Below, one piece after another: positions 11,707-26,200 of a DNA stretch of 64,000 nt. The stretch is from Diphasiastrum complanatum (lineage: Eukaryota > Streptophyta > Lycopodiopsida > Lycopodiales > Lycopodiaceae). Below the pieces are notes generated by a model. It did not search any database and was not told the origin of the DNA. It was given only the letters and a program-made list of their open reading frames with translations. A program made the translations under genes and the position numbers. Within the stretch, counting starts at the first letter, position 1. Every line of letters starts with the position of its first letter. Where the stretch lies: NCBI GenBank assembly GCA_029204225.1, contig CM055094.1:12373314-12437313 (forward strand), read 5' to 3'.

Positions 11707-12149
11707 TTTATCATTCTATTATAGGATCTCTTATGTACGCCATGATCTGTACCAGACCAAGCATAGCTTTTGCAGTCAGCTCTCTCAGTCAGTTTATGAC
11801 TAATCCTGGTGTAACACATTGGAAGGCTCTTATCAGAGTCATGAGATATCTTCGAGCTACTATGGACTTTTGCATTTGTTATGGAGCAGTCGTCAACAAC
11901 AAACTCAATTTACTTAGTGGTTACACAGATGCAAGTTGGGCAGGAGATGTAGACACTTGTAAATCCACTTCCGGATTTACATTCTTCCTCAACAATGGTC
12001 CAATTTCCTGGAACAGTCGCAAGCAATCTTCAATAGCTCTATCTTCCACTAAATCATAGTATATCGCAGCCTCTCAAACTACAAAGGAAGCAATTTGGTT
12101 GAGGAATTTACTCTCAGATATTGGTCTGAATCAATATGCTCCGACGACA

Positions 12150-13110
<961 letters not shown>

Positions 13111-13199
13111 GAAAGAGTAAGATAGTTTATTCCGCCACGCACGAAAAGTTTTCTTTCTAGACACTCGAATTATTTTCATTCGTTTCTTTTCGAGTTCGT

Positions 13200-13555
13200 T
13201 TCTTTTTTAGTTCAACCTATCTTCACAACACCTCTTTCTGACACCCTCGGGAATCCTTGTACACCAAACCTCTATAGCATACATAACGGTAGGCAAGACC
13301 ATAGTGTCAAACAACCTGCTCTTACTTGGGGCATCTCGGATATACTTTCGAAAACAAAAATGCTCAAGACTAACCAAAGATGCATGACCTTTATTCACCC
13401 TAGCGGCCACATCCTATCTCATTCTAAATATAGGATCTGAAAAGAGTACCCAAGTATGTGTAAGACGATACAATCTCCAAGGACTAGCCATCCAAAGTAA
13501 AACTCTGTCGCTGCATAAACTGGAAGTGTTAAAGATCATGATCTGAGTCTTCATG
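13200..13555 (-). pseudogene. LINE reverse transcriptase fragment
   Basis: The minus strand encodes a scrap matching the RT thumb region of the LINE at 60673-62882: HASLVSLEHFCFRKYIRDAP here against HSFLVQLERFSFRKSIRDAP there, and MYAIEVWCTR against LYATEIWCTR. Upstream sequence to about 13555 matches the preceding part in another frame. The reading is broken by stops and frameshifts. Confidence 0.75.
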
Positions 13556-13950
13556 ATATGAGAGAGTTATGGCCACATGCATCATATTTTGTCTCAACGT
13601 CCAAGATGTAATCAAGATTTGGATGTGCACATCCAAGAATTGAGCCTTCATGCGAGATGTCAAAAAAAGTGGTTTTGAGTCGTGCATAACATCCAAGAAT
13701 CAACTTTACCAAAACATTCTCGAAGAACACCCCAAGAAGAAGACCAGGGTTTAAAAAATGCATTTGTTTGACATGGCTTCTACTTCCCAAAATGGATGCC
13801 CATCTTAGGATGCATTCTAGATGCACAATATGCATGTTGCTAGGATTTGATGATCAACCAATGAGAGAGGTCTTGGTGCTCTCCACACCCAAAGCCCAAA
13901 ACATAATATAGAAAGAAACAGTTTGAATGAGTCATTGGATCAATATATTA

Positions 13951-14137
13951 CATGGAATTGATGATGTGACTGATATAATTGATCAGATCAGGTAGATGCT
14001 CTATTACTTCTTTGTAGCTTCAGCCTTCACACAAAAAAATGACAAACAATCACATGGAATTGATGTGACTGATATGATTGATCAGGTCAAGTAGATGCTC
14101 TATTGCTTATTTGTAGCTTCACACAAAAAAATTGGTA
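13951..14137. repeat. Tandem duplication, unit about 102 bp, just upstream of the thioesterase start
   Basis: CATGGAATTGATG...GTAGATGCTCTATT...TTTGTAGCTTCA occurs at 13951 and again at 14053, slightly diverged. It ends about 70 bases before the start codon at 14210, so it lies in the promoter or 5' UTR. The rest of 13556-13950 shows nothing recognisable. Confidence 0.75.
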
Positions 14138-14209
14138 ACTTTTGAAACTGCTGAAGAATATGCAGCATCCTCTGTTCCTCTTCTGATTTGCTGACAGTTT
14201 GCCACAGCG

Positions 14210-17200
14210 ATGGATGTTCGGCTTCTGCGCAGGCTCAGTCTTCTATTGCGCCTGCCCACATCTCCTGTCCCTGCTTGTATGCTGCGGCGCAGCTCCTCTT
14301 TGCTTCCAGACTTCTGCCCTGGCAGGTCTGCCATCGAGATGAGATATCTGTCCACGGATATATCTTCTTTTCACAGTCATGAAGCGGAAGCATCCACTGG
14401 TGCGCATCAGGATTTCAGTTTGTGGCCTGGATTGTACCGATCGCCTGTCACAGCAGCGCTGTGGAGCATCCGATCCAAAATTCCAGACAAGGTGGCGGAA
14501 AATGGATGTGCTGAGACCAAGTTGTTGACAAGAACACCTGATGAGAGTCGCACCAGTGTTTTGTATGCATTCTCGATAGATCCCATTCTGCGGGAGCTGT
14601 ACCGCAGTCCTTGGAACCATTGTCGAATTGGGAAGCTTCTGGAGGATCTGGATGCTTTGGCAGGAACGATCGCCATGAAGGTACTACATTGTATAGTTCT
14701 GTTGGACAAGTCAGCCAGTTAAAGAATATTTTGGCTCATTTGCACTGTGAGAATTTGAAGCATCATTCACTTCTCCTTTTGTAAATGTGAGCTTTGAAAA
14801 TTTCCAATGCTAGGTCTCATGTGCCCTATCCACATGAAATACTATAGTTTGTACTCGAAGTCCTTTGATATCCACTACTAATCAATGGCCATTGTTTTGT
14901 ATTTTGCCTCCATGTGTCATTGATATAAATGTAGTAGCTTCTGTAAACCATTTACTAGGCAAGCACCTGAATTGGTTTCTGCAGAGAAGTTTGTTAGTTG
15001 CAGTACAAGATGCCGAGGTTGCCTTCTGAGTGTAATTAGCAGAGCATGATTTCAATCCAAATGATTTGTTTCCTAGAAAGTGAGAATAAGTGTGTTAGAT
15101 AGAGATAACACTCAAAGTTCAATCATGTATGAATGTCGCATGTGACAGTCCTAGTGTGAAGACATTTGTGTAGAAAGAGAATATGGCTTTAGAAGCGCTG
15201 GCCAGTACCAGACATTAGAAGAGGTGGAGACACACTCGTTCCTTCATTAAGCCTTAAGTATTTAAGCTATTTGGATCTTCACAAGTTAAATGTATTGGTA
15301 CCCCACCACATCACCCATCTCTCATATTTTTCTCTAACAGTATTATCAGTAATGTTCAAGTTTTAAAGATGATTTAACATCCTGATGCCCTGAAACCTAC
15401 AAAAAATATGATTATTTCAGAACAATTCAGCAACTTTTTTTTCTGAAGAAAATTGCTCAAGATGATTTTTTTTGGATTCTTTTTGAATGATTCCACTTTT
15501 TGTGATTTTAATCTTCAAGTGACTATGGATGTTATATGAGGTGACCATGGATATTATATCAAGTAGCAAGCAAGCAACCTAAATATCCTGCTTTACGGCT
15601 GTAGAGAACTCCATTGTGGAGCTTATATTACATTTCCAGCAATTTTTGCATATTTTTCCACCTTGGTTTTTTAGTAGAATCCATATGCTTAGTAGAAATA
15701 CAGATATTTTCTTATCAATATTTGATACACCTCCAAATACTTTTAGCTTTCTATCTCATTTTGATCGAAGGACCAGGATAAACATTTCATTTTCTTTTAA
15801 GTCATGAACAAGAGAAGCATATTTCAGATTGTTTTGAACAGGTACCAATAAAGGTTGCTGAGGGGATATTTGAAAGTTTGACTCATCACACCAATGACTA
15901 TCTGCGTGTCCATGGCTTCTTGTGATTGCATCTTGTGCATGCTCTTGTAAGATATGAAGAATGTTCTTGCTCTTGACCTTACCATCGAACATTCTCTTCA
16001 TGATAATGTAAGATTGCTCCAGTCAGTAAACGGTGCTGGCAGGATGGATTCTCATAAATTTGTCACAAGGATTCCAAATTGGTTAGAGAGAGAGTCTGAA
16101 AAATAGTAAACACATTTCCCCAATGACATAAACGAGTGCCTAGTGGTTTTGATTTTGGATAGCCAAAGATTTAAATAATTTATGTTCCAAATATCATCTT
16201 AGTGGAGTCCAAATTTGTTTCGATTTGTTGGGAATGCCACAACATCGATAAGAATGGAATGAACTTCAATGAAGATCTGATAATGTGTCCATTCTGTCCC
16301 AACAAGAATTTTGAGCTAAAAGTAGTTGAAAACAATTAATAAATGCCTCAAATTACTGTAAAACTAAAGCTACTAAACCAAATTTGCCAGGTACAAGAAC
16401 AATGAAGATGGAGGTGATAATGGGCTGAAATGACTCAAACCTGTTTTACAAAGAAGTAAAACTGCAAAGTTGTGAACAAGTGAAATCAAGTAAATTTTTT
16501 TTATCGAATTTACTTCCAAGGATGCCATTTGTTCCATGCATCAAGACTGATAAATAGCATGTGGAGAATTACAATGACCGCCAAATCAAATCTCTGTATA
16601 AAAGAATACAGCAAAGGATTCTAGAAAGCAACAAACCATGTTGAGAAACATGATTAACCTGAATTAGAAGAGAAATATCTATAGTAGTTTGCTTTGTAGG
16701 CTGTCCTACCAAGGATAAGTGCCTCTTCGAGTTGTCTCATAGTCTCTATCACCCAAAGCTAACACATGAGGAACCAGTTGTAGGTATTCATAATCTCCAG
16801 TTAGGGTTTCCAGGTGTCCCATCAGGTTGGGTGCCCAATTAGATCAGTATCTTTGGAAGTGCATTTAGCTCTTTGACCACATAATTAAATGACTCAAATA
16901 CAATTAATACAGTTCAAGGGGTCGGAATGTGATAATCAGGCAAGAGAGAGAACTATATATACGTGTCCTCAACCAGATCCATCCTTGGCTAGCTTGCACC
17001 TTTGATTCATGATTATATGAAGTTTGCACTTGAGGAGAAATTTGCATCTATCACCTTTACCACTAGAAAAAAATCAAAAGAATAGAATTTTGAACTTAAA
17101 TATCTGTGCTCGGACATGATTCTCATCAGCTTACTGCTATGCATTTCATTCACTTGCGTAAATTTGGAAAGTAGTCAGGAATTCTTCTTCACGTTAGATG

Positions 17201-20200
17201 TCAAACTTGGATTGTACTTTGTTCTAGCAAACCTAAACCTGTCCAGTATGTGGTCTTTAAATTTTCATTGAAGACTTCATGAGGAATAATGTTGTATGAC
17301 ATGAATGTCTCAATTCTGATATGAGTGAAGCAGCAAAAGTTTCTAGCAGAGTTTAGTTGTTCAAGGCAAATAGTTCATTTTGTATCAAACTTTTGAAGTT
17401 GAGGAAGCTTGAGTAGTCCATTTTATTTATTTTTCATGTGGTCATTTGTTTTTAAAAGGTTATTATCAATGTTGGGCAGGTATATAGGTGCCCGATTGGT
17501 ATGAACACGGGTATCAAAGAACAGACCTGACAGGGATATGATTCTTTAATCCTAGGGTCGATACCCAACCAGGGCTGGTTTTAGCCAAGCTAACACCCAT
17601 ATTTAAAATTGACATATGCAATAAATACAAATACATTGTTGGGCACCAACAAAGTATTGGCCTCTCACAATCATATGCATATTACATTTAAAAAGGTCAT
17701 CATGTTCATAAAATGCATACTACCCTTGAAAAAAAAGTGGGATTTCAGATTAAATATATATACTTGTACCTAGGTTTACATTCGGCTCATATCACTGGTT
17801 GATACCAGTAATAGATGCAGCGAATCACGATTCGCTGCATTTCCGATTCGGGAATCTCAATTCAGTTCAGCAAATTGCCAAAAAAAAAACCATGATTTTT
17901 TTTTTGCTTCTTGGAAATTTTTTTTGACCTGAAATGTACTGGAATTGGACCTATAATATGCTGAAAATTGAACCTGAAAGTAGGCTGAAACACTAGAAAC
18001 GCATTCACTCTTAATCCTTTGACCTGAAATGTACTGGGATTGGACCTATAATGTGCTGAATTTGAACCTGAAAGTAGACTGAAACTATCGGGAACGCATT
18101 TACTCTTAATCCTCTATGTTTTCTCTTTCTACTGATACCCATATTGAATGGATTTACGAAGAAAAAAAAATTGCGGATCGCGATTCGCGACCCCTGAGCG
18201 ATTCAAGGGTCGCGATTCGGATTGCTGCCCAAATCGCAATTCGAGATTTGTTAGTGCATCTATTGGTACCAGTCACCAATTTGTGAACCCGGTTAGGATC
18301 AATTTTTTTGACATAGTGCTTCAACCAGTTTTTCGAACCAACAACAAGAGGAGGATGAAGCAACCTTTATGACAAAGGTTGGAGAACATCAAGATATTGA
18401 TTCTTGGTATCTTGACTCTGGAGCAGCTCAACACATGACTCACCATCATGACTGGTTCGAGGATTACAAATCTTTCACCCATTCATATAAAACTATTATC
18501 ACATAGCTTGAGCCTTTGTTCTTGAGGTACACATTTGAGTCTACGGAGCATGAAGTAAAATCATGTTGCAACAAGAAGTGATTGATTCGTTCATACCAGG
18601 CCCTAGGAGCTTGAGGCCGTAAAGTGCTAGTATAAAAAATTTTAATACCTACCCAACATTGGTTATTATCCAGTTTTGAAATCTTTTATTCGAACAGAGT
18701 AATTTCTTGGCTCCTAGGAATTCCATTCACTTCAGCAAAATGTAAGTTTTATCCTTCTTGACCAACTGTTTTTTCATGTTGTTAAATATTCTCCCAATGG
18801 CATCTCAAAGTAGGGATGGTTTTTGCATGCTTTGTTAGAATGATCTTCCAATGGCATCTTAAAGGAGGGATCCCAGCATTCTACACAGTATCTTATTCTT
18901 TGTGCTACTTATCATCCTTTTTGGTGTTTGACAGCATTGTGCAGGCAATGATGGCACAACAAGACCTTTGATATTGGTGACAGCTTCTGTGGACAAAATT
19001 AGCTTAAAGAAGCCAATCCGGCTTGATACAGATTTAAAGCTTGCTGGAGCAGTGGCATGGACTGGTCGTTCGTCTATGCAAATAAGGATGCAAGTTATAC
19101 AACCAGCTACTGGTAGGCTACCTTTTGGCATTTCTTACATGTACATGTTTTTGTGAACCTTGGGAGCCACTATGGAATTACGTACAGCTGCCAAGGGACA
19201 CTCTAGAGCATTATATGACTGAGTATATTCAGGGCATGTCGATCTGTCGACACCGACTGGGTAACATAGGTCGTTTGCAAAGCATGGAGTATTAGTGCTC
19301 ATAACCTATTGAAACCCGTTATGTTTTTGTCAGCTTTAAGTAAAGATTCTAATAGACCTAGGTGATTCTCAAATCTTGAGTGGGGCATTTTTATCCACTA
19401 GATACCACTCTCAAAGTATTGTTACGAAGTTTCTCTTTGTACAAGTTGACGTTCTTGGTGTATCTTCTTGCACTTGCTGCATTGGAATGAAAAAATTGCA
19501 CTTTGGTTTTGTGATGACGGTGGTGAGAAGGGAAAGCCAAAGAAGTGGTTGTATGGAGGGGTAGTCATGAGGAAGGTGGCATGTGTATCCAGTGGGCAAT
19601 CATGCGGGAACTGATGGGTCATGAGTACTTTCTAGTACATTGGAATATGCTCATGATCACAAGTATACTTCGATGCACAGTTGAGAGTGGAGGAAGGGTG
19701 CGTGATCCTCGTCTCTTATTGTCATGGAATTGTTGACTCCCGACATGCCTCGATCATCAACGTCTGTCCCAATGCCGCTCAGATGCTGCACGGCCGGGTT
19801 CACATTATTTACGTTGCATGCCACATGGCATTTTCAGATTATCCCATAAGTTTTCTGAAGTAATTTCCACAACTGGTTATATATTGAAACAAACCAAGGC
19901 CTTATACGTGCGTGTGCCCGAACAAATTCAATTCCGCCTGGGCATTTCATCCGGGCAGTGGTGCCACATGTCGTACACTCACGGGAGCGGGAGTTACTTC
20001 CCCTCCCATGCTAATAAGCGACTTTGGTGCGTGATGGAGGGTGGAAGGAGAGGTGTGAATGGTTCGAGAGGTTGGTAGTAGAGATGCACAAATTTAAGAT
20101 GAAAGGATTGAAAGAGGGTGAGCACATGAGGAAGTTGACGACGACGTGATCAGGGTGGCACATATAGCTTCCAAAGTTCTGCCAACGTGCTAAGCCATTA

Positions 20201-23200
20201 TAACTGGCTAGCCCCTGACCTCCCGTACCTGAAGTAGGTGCTAACCCTTATTAATTGATCTGGTTGGCTCAGTTGGTTAGCTTGACATCCAAAGTTTCTT
20301 TGGTCTCAGGTTCGAGCCTCCCCTTGGAAACCAAGAAGCATTTGCAGTAGTCTTGGCAATGCCCATATCATCCTCATCAATAGCATGTTTTTATAGCTTG
20401 TCGAGTAGTCCTGGCAATGCCCATATCATCCTCATCAATAGCATGTTTTTATAGCTTGTCGATAACATCATGGAATTCAATCTGTTTGTGAAGTAGGCCT
20501 AGCCACCAGCCAATAATATGTGCCCCTCACTCTGAGTATCAAATAACGTCAAAAGATATATTGGTATATGGAGAATTGATACCCTCAACAAAGGAAGATG
20601 CCTCAAGAGGAAAGCAGCATGCAACAACAAAAACGTCCCTGTCCAATCCAATACCTCATCCCAGAAGATAGATCCATATATGACATGCGTGCTCATCATG
20701 ACAGATAAACTCAAGGACCAGATATTATACGACCTACAAGTTTTTGCCTTTCAGTTTCACTCATTGTAGAACTCTGAGTTTTAAGTGGGTGGAAAAACTG
20801 TCAAAAGCTTATTTCCTTGCAAAAATTAAACTTCGCAATTTTTTCTATAAGGGTCCTTATAAATTTTCAAACTCATATTCTCCCTTGATATGTCAAAATA
20901 ATTATGAGGTGGAATTTGATAATCAATCTGAATGTGATGACCAGTCATATTGTGATTATCAGTATGAGGAGCACAATGACAGTAATTCCGATCAATATTA
21001 TAAGTATGAGGAACACAATGACAATAATTCAGATCAATATGAGCAGCACGACTCATATGGAGACTGTTTGGGTTATGATGAAAGCTATTTTAACCAAAAT
21101 AAAATTATGAGCTATACCAGTTGAATCAATCTAATATTGATGGTGGTTTTTATAGTAGTGACAATGATGATGAGCTATATTCACGACAATCAAAACATCA
21201 TCGCAATTCACAAGGTGGTGAGCATGCACTGCGGTACATGAGTTCTATGTGCCAACTTGAACAATCATCATCTCCTATGCAACGTTGCATACAGAATAGC
21301 ACAATCAATAATGCCACTCCTCATACCCATTGTGGTTCATCATTACTATTGTTCAATGGACAATTGAGCCCTACTAAAGGAGTGATGGAAGAACTATAGG
21401 TTCCAAACCAACAAGGAAACATACTAAGTAAACTGCAAGCCACACAAGATCTGATAGTTACAATGTTGCAAGGAATGGAAAAAAATCAATCAGCTGATGA
21501 GGTAAAATGGGAAAGATTGTTTGCTAGCCTATCTGGTGGACAAGACAAAATTGCAGGAGCTGATCAAAGATGTAATGAGCCATCTACATCATTCCAACTA
21601 CAATCTCCATCACAAAATGTAACACCTTCTCAAGATGTCCAGAGAATTGACATGGACAGATGCAAGGCTTATGGTTATCATTGAAGCATGGATTGAACAA
21701 CAAAGTGACTACCCAACAACATGACAAAATCTTCAGACCAGCACAACTAGATGCAATGCTAAAATATGATTCTAAAGGAATTGGATAGATCATCCAATTT
21801 ATTACGATGTCGACGAAGCAGACAAACGAGGATATTGCGATTTGATTGTCAAAAAGCAATATGATGTTTCATCCATCTCTTCTTTGGCCATCTTTTCTTC
21901 TTCATGGGAACAAGGATTACAGTCTGAAGCTAACAAAATGGATTCAATTCGATAGCTTTGGCTCTGTAATGAGGCAATAATTTTGTGGACAACACATCCT
22001 CATCAATTCTGACTACTTAACCAAGGCGATCAAGCTGATCAGACAAGCATCTTCATTTTTGAGGACAACGGTAGTGTCATGTACTTCTAGTACATCAGTG
22101 CTTATCAATGCATCAGAATATCCATTGTAAGCTTTGTAGGCCAAAAGGAGCTATTAGCCTTAAGAACAAGGCAGTTCCCTCTTTAGGCCCTTCAAAGTAA
22201 CTAATAAGGATAATAGGGCAATAAGGGCCCAATGTAGTTAAGGTAGTTAGGTTAAGTTAAGTAAGAGCATTGTCTATAACTAGGCAAGAGACATCAATTT
22301 GTGGATCTTTTGGCTCATTTGCAAGTGAGAGCTTCTTACTTCCTCCGTGTGAATGTGAGCCATAGGGATCTCCATTGCTAGGTCTCATGTGCTCTATCCA
22401 CATGAATCAATGCTCCATTTCCATTGATTGTACTCTTTCTTTCATTGCTAATGCAATTCCATTGTGATCTCGTTGTTTCTAGCTTTCTCATTGAACCAAT
22501 ATCTCACACTTGCAGATTCTTTTGTTATCACATATTATAATGCCTAAGCCCTCAGCCCACATCAGATCATCTAGCCGAGTTTGCAATCCCACCCATATAG
22601 TTTGATGCCATATTTTGGATTATTACTTATATTCAACAAGTTAGATTGTTCCCCATGGATGAGCAACAATGTATACAAGCAGTGCTCACCTCATCTCAGC
22701 ACCTTCATAGGTAGGAATATTGGTTATCATGGTTCTCCTATGCCTCCCGTTACTTGAGACACTCGGAATTTCTATCACAGACTACGTACTACCCAGATTT
22801 ATATGGTGGAGCCACAAGTCATATGATTCTTATCCGTCCTACCAGGAGGAGACGACACTCTTCTAGACGTCGTCAACAACATATTTAGCTCCACCTCCTA
22901 CAGCAGTTTGCATTACGTCCTTTCTCATTCCTAGCAGGACATGATGATGACGTTATATCGTCCAACTATCATGTATATCATGATAGCACATGTTTTTGTG
23001 CGTTTCATCTCTCATTCATTCTAGTTCAATTTAGCTTATTTTAGAAGTTATGTCTACATGTTCTTTTCTTTATTGTTTCTCAAATACTTGACATGTACTT
23101 TTTTGTCTTATTTTCTTTTTAGCATGGAAAAGACATTAATAAAGCTTTCTTTCTTTCTTTCGTTCTTTCTTTCTCTCTTCGCCTTTCGCGAATGAACCGA

Positions 23201-26200
23201 ATAATTCGTTGCTCGAGGAGCAACAACAAAGCAACAACGAAGATAGCTTGCTTCTACCATGTCATCTTCTATCATTAGGACTTATAGATGTTGAGATTTA
23301 TGTTTGGCCAAGGCTCTAGTTGCACATATTCCATGGTATTCTTGGAATGTATGGAGGATTTGCTGTTTCTTTGGATGCAAACTACATTCCTGTTTTTCAT
23401 TATGGGATGTTATGACCATTACTTCATCATGAGCTTCCATGAGTTTTGGGGCATACATGTTGGTCATTTGAAGGGGCAGCCTCATTCAAGTCTTGGCATT
23501 ATTTTCTTCCAGCATTCCTGCATGTTATATCCTTCAATGGTCATGGAGTCATTAGTTTAATCTCTAATAAATGATGCAAGTTTTCTTGATATTTTTTCAT
23601 GTCTATCTGGCAATCGTAAAATGAGATTCTTTCTAGTTCAAACCTGCCCAAGCCAATTTTGAGCAGATTTGAAAAGGCATTTGAGAGATTCAGAATAAGA
23701 CCAATTTTGAGTTAGTTGGAATTGATGGTGTGATCGACAACCAACAGATTTTCTAGAGCTCTCATGCTCTAGCTATTTCTTTGGTGTATACGTCTTCTGA
23801 TATATGAATTTATGGATATCATGTCCTCACTTTTGGCTTCTTCTTCAACGTGTACATTGTTGTAACTTCTTCTTCAGTACTGTTTGAACTCAATCACTCA
23901 TATTGGTATCAAATGAAGCATTAAGCAGTAAAATGCATTCACAAAGCAATCTCCAACTAAGAAAACTCAATGGAAATTGTAAACTGCTGATAGCTCAAGT
24001 AGATCTCCTACAAAGATCTCCAATAGAAGTCTCCAACTAAGAGCTCAAATTACCAATTCAATCAACTCTAGTTTAATCTCAACAAGCCCAACTAAGGAAG
24101 GTAGGGGGTTCAAATATTTTCTCCAAAGCAGGGCATCTTTTCTTACTCTAATAAAGAAATTATGCTTCTAACTTGGGTTATTTATGGTAATTAGGCCCAG
24201 TACTGGTATAATTGTGCCAAAAATATCTGTGAATCCCAACGTATGGAAATGTATGTATGGACTGTGTTTCTTTAACAAGTAAATGTATTTTCTTAGAATT
24301 CTAGTTTTGCTTAAAGTGGCTTAGCTTCAATTTTGGCACCAACTAGCTCACGTAGATCAACTAATTCAATCTAGTATCAGTAGACTCTTTTAAATATCAC
24401 TCTTATTCTCCTCTACTTTATAAGTATGTTTGTATTCTGCTTTCTATTATGTGTTTAGTATCTGATGTTTTGCTCATAACCTCACCACCATGACTTGCAC
24501 ATCAACTCATACTTAAAGCTCAGAATGATCATATGGAATGGTTGGGAAACCCTAGGTTGGGTTGCAAATCACCTGCTGATCTTGACCTTAAGAAGAAAAA
24601 GGTACTCGTCTGGTAGATGTTTGAACCACCAAGTTATGGACTTTCTTTGATGATCCTTGAAACTCAGAAGTCTCTACACATCTGCAACCAAGTTTTTTGA
24701 AGTTTTCAATCCATTGATAGTGTATAAATTCATACACCCAAAAATGTATGCATATATAATTTTGTGTACGGACTGTTTTTTATGCAGATGATCAAAGTGA
24801 GGACTCTGCCTCTCTCATAGCTAATTTCACGTTTGTGGCCCGTGATGCAAAGACAAGGCGTGCAGCACCTGTGAATCCTCTAGTACCTCAAAGTGATGAA
24901 GAAAAGGAGTTATTTCTCAAGGGTCAGGAAGAAGATTCCAGAAGAAAGCAGGAGAAAATGCAAAACGAAGCATTACATAGCAAAGAAGTTCAGCAAAAGG
25001 ATGAAAGATTAAGGAATTTACTTGCAGAGGGAAGAATTTTGATTGATATGCCAGCTCTGGCAAATAGATACAGTGTCCTAATGCAGGATACAAAACTTGA
25101 AAATGCTCTTATATGCCAACCTCAACAACGCAATCTTCATGGACGAATATTTGGAGGGTTCCTTATGCGGCGTGCATTTGAGCTGGCTTTTTCAACATGC
25201 TATGTATTCGGGGGTCAAAGACCAATATTTCTAGAAGTCGATCATGTGGACTTTCATAGGCCGGTATGCACCTCTGAACTTTCACAAAACACTCATTGGC
25301 AGAAGAGAAAATGCTAGCTCAGGGTAAAGAAAAATGAAACCTTGGTTGATCCTTATATGAAGTTTTATATTAGCAAGCCTTTTTTTTAATTGTTGTATTT
25401 TGAAGTGTTGACATCCTTGCTGATGAAATACAGGTCGACGTTGGGAATTTGCTACGCTTTAAATCATGTGTTTTATACACTGAGACTGAAAACATCCAGA
25501 AACCGTTGATGCATGTTGAAGTGGCAGCGTTTGTAACCCAACCTGAGTCCCGCTTCAGTGAGGTACGTCTGAACTTTTGATATCCTGCTGCAGAATGTTC
25601 AATTGCTTCATCTTCAAGTTCCTCATTACTCTTGGAAACAGTAGCAAAATAGTTAGATACGTCAAAGTTTTGAGTTAACTAACTCATAATGAAAGCCAGA
25701 TCATGTGTGAATTATTATGGTGAGATATGCCCATGCACATGCTTTCTAGCATCAGGTAAACTCAAGATATAAACTTTGAATCTGTTAGAAAGCATCAGAT
25801 TAACTCAAGATATAAACTTTTAATCTGTTATGAACATATTGCATCTGTGTGTGCATGTGGCGCCTTTTGCGCTAGTTAATTGAGAGCTCCACTTGGCCTC
25901 AATGATGGTTGTGAATTATATATGCCTATAGTGTTTCCTACAATAAGATGCTCCTACTGCACTTTACGGTTTGTAAATCTTATTCTTGGTGGACAGGATA
26001 CTCTGAATATGCTTTTTAGGACACCTTGCTAGCTTTTGTTAGTGTTATCACTTTCGCATTTTTTTATTGCATCACTTTTGTTGGACCTTACAAACCCTCA
26101 ATCTAACATCTAAAAGTGGTCTTTCATGGTTGTTTAAGGGTTTCCATTTTTTCATTTGTCTACTTTTACTTTGTTTCAAATTGCAAATTGGATGGGTGTT

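Larger units (their letters stand above)
17467..18661. mobile_element. Non-autonomous hAT-like element in thioesterase intron 1
   Basis: The terminal inverted repeats are 17 bp with one mismatch: CAATGTTGGGCAGGTAT at 17467-17483 and its complement (T for C at one site) at 18645-18661. An exact 8-bp direct repeat, GTTATTAT, flanks them (17459-17466 and 18662-18669). TIRs starting CA with an 8-bp duplication are typical of the hAT superfamily. The element has no transposase. It contains a tandem duplication (17930-18116), a CpG-rich inverted-repeat zone around CGCGATTCGCGACCC (18178-18230) and a copia protease fragment. Confidence 0.85.

Noticed and set aside
11733-12059. Stand-alone plant gene with RNase H-like domain
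   Set aside because: It is collinear with the Copia-A polyprotein in copy 2 and sits between that element's RT and LTR.
20258-20335. A functional tRNA gene
   Set aside because: Both promoter boxes are present but the acceptor-stem flanks do not pair, so a SINE head or pseudogene is more likely.
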